Origin: Cognatazoarcus sp050303815
GTDB taxonomy: Bacteria > Pseudomonadota > Gammaproteobacteria > Burkholderiales > Rhodocyclaceae
Length of the DNA: 64,000 nucleotides
NCBI GenBank assembly: GCA_050303815.1
Contig: JBNLCM010000182.1
Location: forward strand, 1-64,000
Reading direction: 5' to 3'
The notes under the pieces were generated by a model. The model had not been told where the DNA came from. It ran no database searches and was given only the letters and a program-made list of their open reading frames with translations. Shown piece after piece: positions 43,013 to 51,038 of the stretch. The stretch's first letter is position 1; every line of letters begins with the position of its first letter. Both the position numbers and the translations under genes were made by a program.

Positions 43013-44515
43013 ATGAATATCATCCAAACCATTCGAAGCCGGCTGGTCGTCAAGTTCCTGGCCGGCGCCACGGCAGCCATCGCGCTCGTCATGGCCATCC
43101 TGATCTCCATTCAGCTGGGTTCCCAGGAGCGGTCGGTGACGCGGGAACTGGGCGAACGCGGCCGCGCGATGACCGGCCTGCTGACCGTCTCGGCGGTCCA
43201 GCCGATCCTCAACTACGACTTCGCGACCCTCGAGCGTCTCCTCGCCACGGCGGCGAAGGACGAGTCGCTGGCCAGCATCGTCGTGTTCGACAATGACGGG
43301 GCAGAGATTGCCAAGGCCGAATCGACGGCTCGCGGCACATTGCACGCGTTCGAATCCCCCATTCTCGGCGAAGGCGACGTGCCCCTGGGACGACTCGTCC
43401 TTCAACTGGACGATGCGCCGGTCCGGGCCCAGCAGGCAGAGGGACTGCAAATGGCCCTCGGATCGCTGGCCGTCACCCTGATCGTGCTGCTGGCCGCGAT
43501 GCAGCTCCTGTTCTCCATTCTGGTCGGTCGGCGGCTCAAGGCCCTGTCGAAGACGATGCAGGCCATGGCCGATGAAGGCGACCTGTCCTCCCCCCTCGAC
43601 GCCAGCTCGCCCGATGAGGTCGGTCGGGTCTGCACGGCATTCAACGCGTATACCGCGAAGATGCGCAGCGTGATCTCGGACATCAACTCGGCTGTCGCGC
43701 GACTGGGGTCGGCCAGTGGCGCGCTGCAGGCCGGCAGCGCACAGACCGAGCGGGGCATGAAGGGCCTGTCGGCCGACACCGAAGACATCGCGAGTGCGAT
43801 CGACGAGATGTCGGCCAGCGCCGACAGCGTCGCCCGCAGCACCGCAGGCGCGGCTGACGCGGCGAGCAAGGCCGACCAGGCCGGTCACCAGGCTCAGGGA
43901 GTCGTCGCCCACTTCGTCGCGTCGATCCGCTCGCTCGCCAGTGAGGTCGATCAGGGCGCTACCGCGATTACCGAAGTCGAGACCCACGCGGCGTCGATCG
44001 ATTCGATCGTCGATGTGATTCGCGAAATCGCCGACCAGACCAACCTGCTGGCCCTCAACGCGGCCATCGAGGCGGCACGGGCAGGCGAGCAGGGGCGCGG
44101 CTTTGCCGTGGTCGCGGACGAGGTTCGCACGCTGGCCCAGCGGACCCGCGACGCCACCAGCGAGATCCAGAGCACCATCGAACGCCTGCAGAGCACCGCG
44201 GAGCGCGCCGTGGCGGTCATCACCCATGGCCGTGACCAGGCCCGCCGCAGCGTGGGCGAGGCCGACGACGCCAGCGCATCGCTCGAAGGCATTGCCGGGG
44301 CGGTCGCCGTCATCGACGACATGAACCGCCAGATTGCCGACGCGGCGCGGGAGCAGAGTGCTGCCGCCGAGCGCGTCCAGAAGCTGGTCGGTTCGGTCAG
44401 CAACCACGCCACGATCGTGACCGGGGAAGCGGGCGAGATGCGCGGCCGTGCCGGCGAGATCGACGCAATCAGCGCCGACCTGCGGGTTGCCGTCAGTCAG
44501 TTTCACGGCGCTTGA
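43013..44515 (+). CDS. Methyl-accepting chemotaxis protein
   Basis: A 500-residue chemoreceptor: membrane helix near residues 15-36, a periplasmic domain of only about 110 residues, helix 2 near 150-172 (LAVTLIVLLAAMQLLFSILV), HAMP, and a long cytoplasmic signalling coiled coil with the hairpin tip containing EIADQTNLLALNAAIEAARA and GRGFAVVADEVRTLAQRT. It controls the CheA kinase at the cell pole. The preceding haem protein probably supplies redox or ligand sensing in the periplasm. A hairpin just after the stop likely ends the transcript. Confidence 0.9.
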   Translation: MNIIQTIRSRLVVKFLAGATAAIALVMAILISIQLGSQERSVTRELGERGRAMTGLLTVSAVQPILNYDFATLERLLATAAKDESLASIVVFDNDGAEIAKAESTARGTLHAFESPILGEGDVPLGRLVLQLDDAPVRAQQAEGLQMALGSLAVTLIVLLAAMQLLFSILVGRRLKALSKTMQAMADEGDLSSPLDASSPDEVGRVCTAFNAYTAKMRSVISDINSAVARLGSASGALQAGSAQTERGMKGLSADTEDIASAIDEMSASADSVARSTAGAADAASKADQAGHQAQGVVAHFVASIRSLASEVDQGATAITEVETHAASIDSIVDVIREIADQTNLLALNAAIEAARAGEQGRGFAVVADEVRTLAQRTRDATSEIQSTIERLQSTAERAVAVITHGRDQARRSVGEADDASASLEGIAGAVAVIDDMNRQIADAAREQSAAAERVQKLVGSVSNHATIVTGEAGEMRGRAGEIDAISADLRVAVSQFHGA

Positions 44516-44527
44516 GCCGAAAAAAAG

Positions 44528-44560
44528 GGCGTTCGTCCCGGTGGTGCCGTGACGAACGCC
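44528..44560. terminator. Hairpin terminator after the chemoreceptor gene
   Basis: GGCGTTCGTC (44528-44537) and GACGAACGCC (44551-44560) form a perfect 10-bp stem around a 13-nt loop, preceded by seven A and followed by TTGGTT. It is 12 bp past the chemoreceptor stop. The rest of the gap to 44839 holds only the inverted repeat at 44709-44728. Confidence 0.7.
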
Positions 44561-44708
44561 TTGGTTCAAAGAGAAGCTACTGATCGCAATACAGATCGCC
44601 GCTAGATCTGCACGGTCTAGATAAAGCCAGATTCATGCCAGCCTGCCGACGCCGCAATGCGTGGGAAATCCGCCATTCAGCGCCCCATCTTGGAACACTC
44701 CCCACGAT

Positions 44709-44728
44709 GGTGCATCACGGCATGCACC
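44709..44728. repeat. Inverted repeat upstream of the ArsS-like gene
   Basis: GGTGCAT-CACGGC-ATGCACC is a perfect 7-bp inverted repeat about 110-130 bp before the radical SAM gene. It could bind a dimeric regulator. I see no confident promoter next to it. Confidence 0.5.
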
Positions 44729-44839
44729 GCATGGGGGCAATTCCACGCCCCCCCCCGCCACCTGCAGGATCCCGCCGCTGCGCTGTAAGGTGTGAGGCCG
44801 ACGCACGGTCGAATCCTCTGGACACCCACGGAGCGCCCC

Positions 44840-45802
44840 ATGCACGCCACCCTTCCCCTGCTGGAAGACACCCGATTTCCCGCGCTGTCACGCCGCCACC
44901 TCGAGACACTGCAGGTCAACCTCGGCTACCGCTGCAACCAGAGCTGCGTCCATTGCCATGTCAATGCCGGCCCCAACCGGACGGAGTCCATGAGCGCAGA
45001 AAATGTCGACGCCGTGCTCGCCTTTCTCGCGGCCTCGCCGGGCGTCTCAACCGTCGACCTGACGGGGGGGGCGCCCGAGCTCAACCCGCATTTCCGCCGC
45101 CTGGTTGTCGCGGTCCGCGCCCTCGGGCGTTCGGTCATGGACCGCTGCAACCTGACCATCCTCGAGGCGCCCGGGCAGGAGGATCTCGCCGACTTCCTCG
45201 CCGGCAATCAGGTGCAGGTCGTGGCCTCCCTGCCGTGCTACCTCGAGGACAACGTGGACCAGCAGCGCGGCAAGGGTGTCTTCGAAGCCAGCATCCGGGG
45301 CCTCAAGCGGCTCAACGCCCTGGGATACGGCCAGCCGGGCAGCGGGCTCACACTGAACCTCGTCTATAACCCGCAGGGGCCGAGCCTGCCGCCGCCTCAG
45401 GCGGCTCTCGAAGCGGCCTACAAGGCCTCACTGGCCGAGCGCTTCGGCATCGTCTTCAACGCGCTGTTCACCCTCGCCAACATGCCGATCCAGCGCTTCG
45501 GCTCGATGCTGATCTCGAAGGGTCGCTTCAACGAGTACATGGCCCTGCTCCACGCCGCCCACCGGGACGACAACCTCGAGTCGGTGATGTGCCGCTCGAT
45601 GATCTCGGTCGATTGGGAAGGCCACGTGTACGACTGCGACTTCAACCAGCAGCTGGGCATCGGCCTGCCTGCCGGGCGCGATCGCACCCACCTGAGCGAG
45701 CTGACGGCCCGCTCGCTTGAAGGGCGCCCCATCCGGGTCGCCGACCACTGCTTCGGCTGCACGGCAGGACAAGGGTCCAGCTGCGGCGGCGCCCTCGCCT
45801 GA
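44840..45802 (+). CDS. arsS: ArsS-like radical SAM protein
   Basis: A 320-residue radical SAM enzyme with the cluster motif CNQSCVHC near residue 30 and a C-terminal Cys-rich tail, CFGCTAGQGSSCGG, characteristic of the arsenosugar-biosynthesis family ArsS. Arsenosugar synthesis itself needs an arsenite methyltransferase (ArsM), which is not seen nearby, so the real product here could be a different radical-SAM modification. Start at ATG 44840, with GGAG six bases upstream, rather than an in-frame Met at 44792. The symporter gene begins 11 bp after the stop. Confidence 0.8.
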   Translation: MHATLPLLEDTRFPALSRRHLETLQVNLGYRCNQSCVHCHVNAGPNRTESMSAENVDAVLAFLAASPGVSTVDLTGGAPELNPHFRRLVVAVRALGRSVMDRCNLTILEAPGQEDLADFLAGNQVQVVASLPCYLEDNVDQQRGKGVFEASIRGLKRLNALGYGQPGSGLTLNLVYNPQGPSLPPPQAALEAAYKASLAERFGIVFNALFTLANMPIQRFGSMLISKGRFNEYMALLHAAHRDDNLESVMCRSMISVDWEGHVYDCDFNQQLGIGLPAGRDRTHLSELTARSLEGRPIRVADHCFGCTAGQGSSCGGALA

Positions 45803-45813
45803 GGCCCCTCGCG

Positions 45814-47217
45814 ATGGCATTCCTATCGGATTGGCAAGGCCTGTTCTTCTGGGGCTTCCTGGTCGCCTTCGGCGCCATCATGTATGCCGTCTCGCCGCGC
45901 GTCACGACCGAGTCGGGATTCTTTCTCGGCCACGACGACACGGGCCGGCCCGCGACACGCTGGGCGCTGATGATGAGCATATTCATCAGCTGGATCTTCG
46001 CGAAGTCGGTGACGAACGCGGCCAATCTCGGGGCCGCCTACGGCATCGTCGGGGGGCTGGCCTATGCGACGTACTGGCTGTCGATCCCCTTTGCCGGCTG
46101 GATCATCTTCCGCCTGCGTACCCGGGACGGCGCCAGCGGGATCGTGCCCTGGCTGATCGCCCGCTACGGGCGCGCTGCGGCCCTCGCCTTCTCGGCGGCC
46201 ATCCTGGTGCGACTGTTCAACGAGGTCTGGAGCAATACCGCGGTGGTTGGCGGCTACTACGGCGACGCCGGCTCACCGGCCTTCATCGGTGCCGCCCTGC
46301 TGTTTACCGCCGTTGTCCTCTTCTACAGCCTGAAGGGCGGCCTGCGCAGCTCGATCTTCACCGACGTCATCCAGGCCGTCGTGTTCGTCGTGTTCCTGGT
46401 CATGGTGCTGGCCTGGATCGTGCCAGCCCATGGGCCGGTCCGGCTCCTCAGCGAGGGCGAGCTGGCGCTCGATGCCGGCCTCGACCTGCTCCTTGTCGCG
46501 CTGCTCCAGGTCCTGTCCTACCCTTTCCATGACCCGGTCCTGACCGACCGGGGCTTCATCACCGACGAGAAGACCATGCTGCGGGCCTTTGTCGTTGCCG
46601 GCCTGCTCGGCTTCGTCGCCATCCTCGCGTTCTCCCTGATCGGCGTGCACGCGCGGCTCGAGGCACTGCCAGGCAGTGGCAACGTGCCGGCGGCGCTGGC
46701 CCGGGGTCTTGGCACGGCGGGCTTCTTCGCGATGATCGCGGTGATGGTCTCGTCGGCCGCGTCGACCCTGGATTCGACCTTCACCTCCCTGTCGAAGTCC
46801 GTGGCCCGCGAGCTGCCGCTGCTCGCCGGCCTGACGCCCGCGCGCCGCGCGATCGGCATCGGCGCCGCGGCGATGATCGTCTTCGCCCTCCTCGGCAACC
46901 TGCCGATGCTGCTCGGGACGGACATCCTCAAGGCCACGACGATCAGCGGCACAATGGTCATTGGCCTGGCACCGGTCTTTCTGCTCGCCGGCCGGGTCGG
47001 CTACTCACCGCTCTCCTTCCACCTGTCCTTCTGGAGCGGCATGTTCCTTGGGGTCCTGCTGGCGACAGGCCAGATCCCCGACAGCTGGGCGCTCGGCGAT
47101 GGCAAGTACGGCCTGCTGCTCGGCACCAACCTGTACGGCCTCGTGATCTGCTTCGCCGGTTTCGTGCTGCCCCTTGCGGTAGACCGCCGTCGCCTGGCCA
47201 TGGCCGCCGGCGGGTGA
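45814..47217 (+). CDS. Sodium:solute symporter family transporter
   Basis: A 467-residue integral membrane protein with about 13 hydrophobic segments and the SSS-family core (WALMMSIFISWIFAKSVTNAANLGAAYG region; FYSLKGGLRSSIFTDVIQA). It should import a solute with sodium. It lies immediately after the ArsS-like gene and overlaps the phosphatase start (GTGA), so uptake of the substrate or intermediate of the pathway is likely. The solute is not identifiable. Confidence 0.82.
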   Translation: MAFLSDWQGLFFWGFLVAFGAIMYAVSPRVTTESGFFLGHDDTGRPATRWALMMSIFISWIFAKSVTNAANLGAAYGIVGGLAYATYWLSIPFAGWIIFRLRTRDGASGIVPWLIARYGRAAALAFSAAILVRLFNEVWSNTAVVGGYYGDAGSPAFIGAALLFTAVVLFYSLKGGLRSSIFTDVIQAVVFVVFLVMVLAWIVPAHGPVRLLSEGELALDAGLDLLLVALLQVLSYPFHDPVLTDRGFITDEKTMLRAFVVAGLLGFVAILAFSLIGVHARLEALPGSGNVPAALARGLGTAGFFAMIAVMVSSAASTLDSTFTSLSKSVARELPLLAGLTPARRAIGIGAAAMIVFALLGNLPMLLGTDILKATTISGTMVIGLAPVFLLAGRVGYSPLSFHLSFWSGMFLGVLLATGQIPDSWALGDGKYGLLLGTNLYGLVICFAGFVLPLAVDRRRLAMAAGG

Positions 47218-48143
47218 GCACAACCGGCCGCCTCTGCCCTATCCGCTACCGCTATGGCGCGGCCGCGCTCCAGGCAGCGCCGCCATCCGAGGCCGACACG
47301 CTCTATGTGGTCGGCGGTCTCTACGGCAACCCGATCGCCCTGGACGCGCTCGACGACCTGCTCGACGAGGAGCGCGGCCCGGTCCGCGTCTGCTTCAACG
47401 GCGACTTCCACTGGTTCGACGTGGCCCGCGCCGATTTTGCCGACATCGACCGGCGGGTCGCGCGGCACGACGCCACGCTCGGCAACGTCGAGGCCGAACT
47501 GCTGCCGGGGGCGGGCGATGCGGGCTGCGGCTGCGCCTACCCCGCGTCCGTGGACGACGCCACGGTCGAACGCTCCAACGCCATCCATGCCCGCCTCAAG
47601 GCGACCGCGCTGGCCCAGCCCGCCGTGCTCCGTCGACTCGCCGCGCTGCCGATGGTCGCCCGCTACCGCGTCGGCGGGCTGGCGGTCGGCGTCGTACATG
47701 GCGACGCCGACTCGCTGGCCGGCTGGCGCTTCGACATCGCCGCACTGGACGACCCGGCCGAGGCGGGCTGGCTGGCGGCGGCCTTCGAGGACGCCGGCGT
47801 GTCCCTCTTCGCCTCGAGCCATACCTGCCTGCCGGCGTTGCGGCAGGTCGGACCGGCACGGGCAATCATCAACAACGGCGCCGCAGGGCTGGCAAACTTC
47901 CGCGGCAACCCCGACGGCGTCGTGACGCGGATCGCCCTGCGCGAGCCGCCCCGGCCGCCGCTCTATGGCACACGGCTGGGTGGCGTCCGCGTCGACGCAC
48001 TGCCGCTGCCCATCGATATCGCGCGGTGGCTACCGCGCTTTCTCGCCAGCTGGCCCGAGGGATCGGCCGCCCACACGTCCTATCTTGGGCGTATCCTGAG
48101 CGGACCCGATCACGACATCCGCCGCGCAGGAGGCGCCCTGTGA
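47214..48143 (+). CDS. Calcineurin-like metallophosphoesterase
   Basis: A 309-residue protein with a metallophosphatase-like fold: VVGGLYGN replaces the usual D-x-H loop, then FNGDFHWFD (GDxxD/H-like), VVHGDADS and SSHTCLPA provide metal-ligand-like His and Asp. The first motif is unusual, so activity is likely but not certain. The GTG start overlaps the symporter stop. It is coupled to the patatin gene by a GTGA overlap, making a four-gene unit with ArsS. Confidence 0.65.
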   Translation: MSTTGRLCPIRYRYGAAALQAAPPSEADTLYVVGGLYGNPIALDALDDLLDEERGPVRVCFNGDFHWFDVARADFADIDRRVARHDATLGNVEAELLPGAGDAGCGCAYPASVDDATVERSNAIHARLKATALAQPAVLRRLAALPMVARYRVGGLAVGVVHGDADSLAGWRFDIAALDDPAEAGWLAAAFEDAGVSLFASSHTCLPALRQVGPARAIINNGAAGLANFRGNPDGVVTRIALREPPRPPLYGTRLGGVRVDALPLPIDIARWLPRFLASWPEGSAAHTSYLGRILSGPDHDIRRAGGAL

Positions 48144-49258
48144 ACGACCGACTTTCCCCCCAACCGCTTCGCCACGTGCTGTTGCTCCAGGGTGGCGGCG
48201 CGCTCGGTGCCTACCAGCTGGGCGTCATCGAAGCCCTCATTGGCGCCGGGCGCGTGCCCGAGTGGGTGGTGGGCACTTCGATCGGGGCCATCAATGGCGC
48301 GCTGCTGGCGGGCAACCAGCCCCACCGCCGTCTTGAGCGCCTGCAGGCATTCTGGTCCACCGTCTCCCGCGGCATCCCACGCGGCGACGATCCCGCCGCG
48401 GCCTCGGTGATCGGCACCTGGCAGACGCTGCAGGCGATGATCACCGGCATACCCGGTTTCTTCGCGCCGCGCCTGGGCAGCTACTTCCCCCTGGGCCTGC
48501 GCACCGAGCCGACGGATGCCAGCTACTACGACGTCGCGCCCCTCCGGCACACACTGGAGCGCCTGGTGGATTTCGATTTTCTGGCCCATTCCCCGATCCG
48601 GCTGTCGGTCGGTGCCGTCGATGTGGAGAGCGGGCGGATGCGCTACTTCGACAGCCGGCGCGAGCGTCTCGGAGTCGAACACATCCTCGCCAGCGGAGCC
48701 CTGCCGCCGGCCTTTCCCGCGGTGGAGATCGAAGGCAGGCACTACTGGGACGGCGGCCTGTTCTCGAACACCCCGCTGGAGTATGTCCTGAGCGAGCGGC
48801 CCCGGCGCGACTCGCTGTGTTTCCTCGCCACGCTCTGGCCGGCCACCGGTGACGCGCCGGACAACCTGCGCGACGTCCTCGAGCGAAGCAAGGACATCCA
48901 GTTCGCGTCCCGCAGTGAGACCCTGCTCGCGATGGAGGCCGAACTGCAGGCCCTGCGCGCCGCCATCGCGACGCTCGCCGAGCGGGTGCCCGACGGTGGG
49001 ATGGACGATGCCGCCCGGCAGGCGGCCGCCCTCGGCTGCGACAGCGTCTACCACGTCGTCCGGCTCGGCGCCCCGCACCTGCCCGGCGAAGACCAGTACA
49101 AGGACATCGAGTTCGTCCCCGAGCGGGTGGCGAAGCGGGCCCAAGCGGGATTCGACGACACGACTGCAGCGCTGGAATCCGCCCACTGGGCCAACGCCGA
49201 CACGACCCGCCGCGGCTTGATCGTGCACGGCTGCAGCCGCGCCCGGGTGACCGCCTGA
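48140..49258 (+). CDS. Patatin-like phospholipase
   Basis: A 372-residue serine hydrolase: oxyanion turn GGGALGAYQ, nucleophile elbow GTSIGAING, and catalytic Asp in YWDGGLFSNTP, the standard patatin dyad. No signal peptide is visible, so it acts in the cytoplasm or is peripheral. The C-terminal third resembles the DUF3734 extension. The start is GTG 48140 with AGGAGG six bases upstream; the longer open frame upstream lies within the phosphatase gene. It probably cleaves acyl groups of lipids or acyl-modified products. Confidence 0.85.
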   Translation: MNDRLSPQPLRHVLLLQGGGALGAYQLGVIEALIGAGRVPEWVVGTSIGAINGALLAGNQPHRRLERLQAFWSTVSRGIPRGDDPAAASVIGTWQTLQAMITGIPGFFAPRLGSYFPLGLRTEPTDASYYDVAPLRHTLERLVDFDFLAHSPIRLSVGAVDVESGRMRYFDSRRERLGVEHILASGALPPAFPAVEIEGRHYWDGGLFSNTPLEYVLSERPRRDSLCFLATLWPATGDAPDNLRDVLERSKDIQFASRSETLLAMEAELQALRAAIATLAERVPDGGMDDAARQAAALGCDSVYHVVRLGAPHLPGEDQYKDIEFVPERVAKRAQAGFDDTTAALESAHWANADTTRRGLIVHGCSRARVTA

Positions 49259-49338
49259 GCGCCAGCGCAAGCGGCGCCCGCCGCTGGCTCGGCACCTGGC
49301 TCCTGGCGCTTGCCGCGGGCCTTGCGCGCGCAGACGCC

Positions 49339-50421
49339 TTGGTGCTCCCCGCCACGCCGCGTTCACTGGCCCCTGCTGGCGACGGCGTTGCCGTGCTGCT
49401 CGACAACGGGCAGGCGCTGCTGACCGACGCGACCACCTCGGCGCCGCTGGGGAACGGAATTGCCCCGGACGGCCCTTGGGTCCGCTGCCAGCCGGACTGG
49501 CTGGGCCTCGACAGCGGCGGGCACCTCGTTGCCGTCGGTGGGCCCGCTGCGCGACGGATGTCGCTCGCACCACGCCTCGCCCCGCACACCGGCATCGCCT
49601 GCGCGCAGGATGCGGCGTGGGCGATCACGCCGGAGGGCGAGCTCGTGCGCTTCGCGCGGGGCGCCCGCGGCTGGGCCGCCACCGGGCAAGCCCGCCACGA
49701 TGCCCTCGTCGATGGCCATCCGGTGCTGGCCCACGGCGCCCTGTGGGTGCTCGCCCGCGCCAGCGACGCCCGCTATCGACATGGCATCCTGGGTGACCGC
49801 AGCGAGGCGACCGCCCTGCTGCGGCTGGACCCTGCAAGCCTTACCTCCAGGGGCGAATTGAGCCTGCCCGCCGACCAGGTCTTCGAGGACCTGACGGTCA
49901 GGGTGGCAAAGGCCGATGGCCGCGATATGCTGGCCGTCGTTCGCGCATCACCGGACGGGGGCGCCGCGCTGGCGCTGGTGGCCCCAGAGGCCGATCCGCC
50001 CGCTTTCGTGGCGACGGGGCCCGACTTCGGCCGGCCCCATCGGTGGCTCAACCCGGTGATCTCCGGACATGCCCTCTACGCCGTTCATACGCCGCATATC
50101 GGCGGCACCCTCCACCGCTACCGGCTCGAGAACGACCGGCTGAACGCATCGCCGATGGCCGACGGCGTCTCCAACCATGGCATCGGAGAGCGCTTGCTGG
50201 ACATCGCGGCGGTCATCCCCATGCCCGGCCACGACGCCGTGATCCTGCCCGACGCGAGCCGGACGGCCCTGCTGCACTATCGCTGCGCCGAGCGCTGCGA
50301 ACGGGTGGCACGGCACCCCCTGGCGGGGAAGATATCGACGAACCTGCTCCATCACGATGGCGCCCTCTGGATCGGCGACGACGGCGCTCGCCTACACCGG
50401 ATTCCTCTGGCGAGCCCCTAG
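49339..50421 (+). CDS. Exported hypothetical protein, start uncertain
   Basis: About 360 residues of unknown family, with alternating hydrophobic strands that suggest a beta-propeller or similar all-beta fold. The frame is open upstream of the first usable start (TTG 49339) to 49255 and beyond, and the upstream residues (GARRWLGTWLLALAAGLARADA) read as a good signal peptide. The only candidate start there is CTG 49255, with GGGTGA just before it. Either a rare CTG start or a sequencing change is possible. It follows the patatin gene directly and may belong to the same operon. Confidence 0.55.
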   Translation: MVLPATPRSLAPAGDGVAVLLDNGQALLTDATTSAPLGNGIAPDGPWVRCQPDWLGLDSGGHLVAVGGPAARRMSLAPRLAPHTGIACAQDAAWAITPEGELVRFARGARGWAATGQARHDALVDGHPVLAHGALWVLARASDARYRHGILGDRSEATALLRLDPASLTSRGELSLPADQVFEDLTVRVAKADGRDMLAVVRASPDGGAALALVAPEADPPAFVATGPDFGRPHRWLNPVISGHALYAVHTPHIGGTLHRYRLENDRLNASPMADGVSNHGIGERLLDIAAVIPMPGHDAVILPDASRTALLHYRCAERCERVARHPLAGKISTNLLHHDGALWIGDDGARLHRIPLASP

Positions 50422-50861
50422 CCCCGGCCTTCGCTCACCAGCTCGCCCCGCACGAAGCGCCCGAAGCGGACGTCGGAATTCATGATGTGGCCGATCAGCC
50501 AGTCGTGGAGAAAGCGGGTCAGCCCCTCGAGATCGAGGGCCAGCCCGCGATTGATGCCGGCGCGCAGCGCCTCGACCCGCTCGCTGAAGGCGCGATGCTG
50601 GGCCAGGTGGGCCTTGGCGTCGAAGGCGCGCTCCCGCAGGTAGCCACTTCGCAACATCAGGCCCTCTTCGGTCTCGAAGTGGTACAGGGCGTAGCCAAGC
50701 AGGTCGCGCGTAATGCGCTCGGCCGTCTCATCGCCCGCCTGCGCGGGCAGGAGAACGATAATCTCGTTGAGCGTATTGACCAATACCCGATGCTGGCGGT
50801 CGATTTCCTCGACGCCGGTCAGCATCGCGTCGGACCATCGAATGGGCTCGAGCTTCTGCAT
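50418..50861 (-). CDS. Bacteriohemerythrin-like protein
   Basis: A 147-residue four-helix hemerythrin domain with the di-iron ligands in DRQHRVLVNTLNE, YHFETEEGLM, HLAQHRAFSERV and LHDWLIGHIMNSD. It binds O2 and is used for oxygen storage, delivery or sensing, common in bacteria of oxic-anoxic interfaces. Start at Met 50861 because the ligands begin shortly after; the longer frame has no support. Convergent and overlapping by 4 bp with the exported-protein gene. Confidence 0.85.
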   Translation of the reverse strand: MQKLEPIRWSDAMLTGVEEIDRQHRVLVNTLNEIIVLLPAQAGDETAERITRDLLGYALYHFETEEGLMLRSGYLRERAFDAKAHLAQHRAFSERVEALRAGINRGLALDLEGLTRFLHDWLIGHIMNSDVRFGRFVRGELVSEGRG

Positions 50862-51038
50862 CGCGCTCCGGAACAGGGTGGCGGACGGATCCGCCCTCCG
50901 GCGGGAGGCCGGAGGAAGGAGCATCATACGCCATTGGGCATATCTGTCGCGGTGCCTCCGTATCGCGAGGCAAATGGGCGCCCGAGGGTCATTCCCGACC
51001 CGCGGACGCCCGCACGAAGCCTTCCCTTTCGGGATGCA

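Noticed and set aside
44699..44738. NtrC-like sites upstream of the ArsS-like gene (GCACC-GCATG-GGGGC and a weaker copy)
   Set aside because: One site scores 9 of 10, but the two copies are 25 bp apart rather than 20, and no GG-N10-GC promoter lies downstream. The simple inverted repeat at 44709-44728 explains the match.
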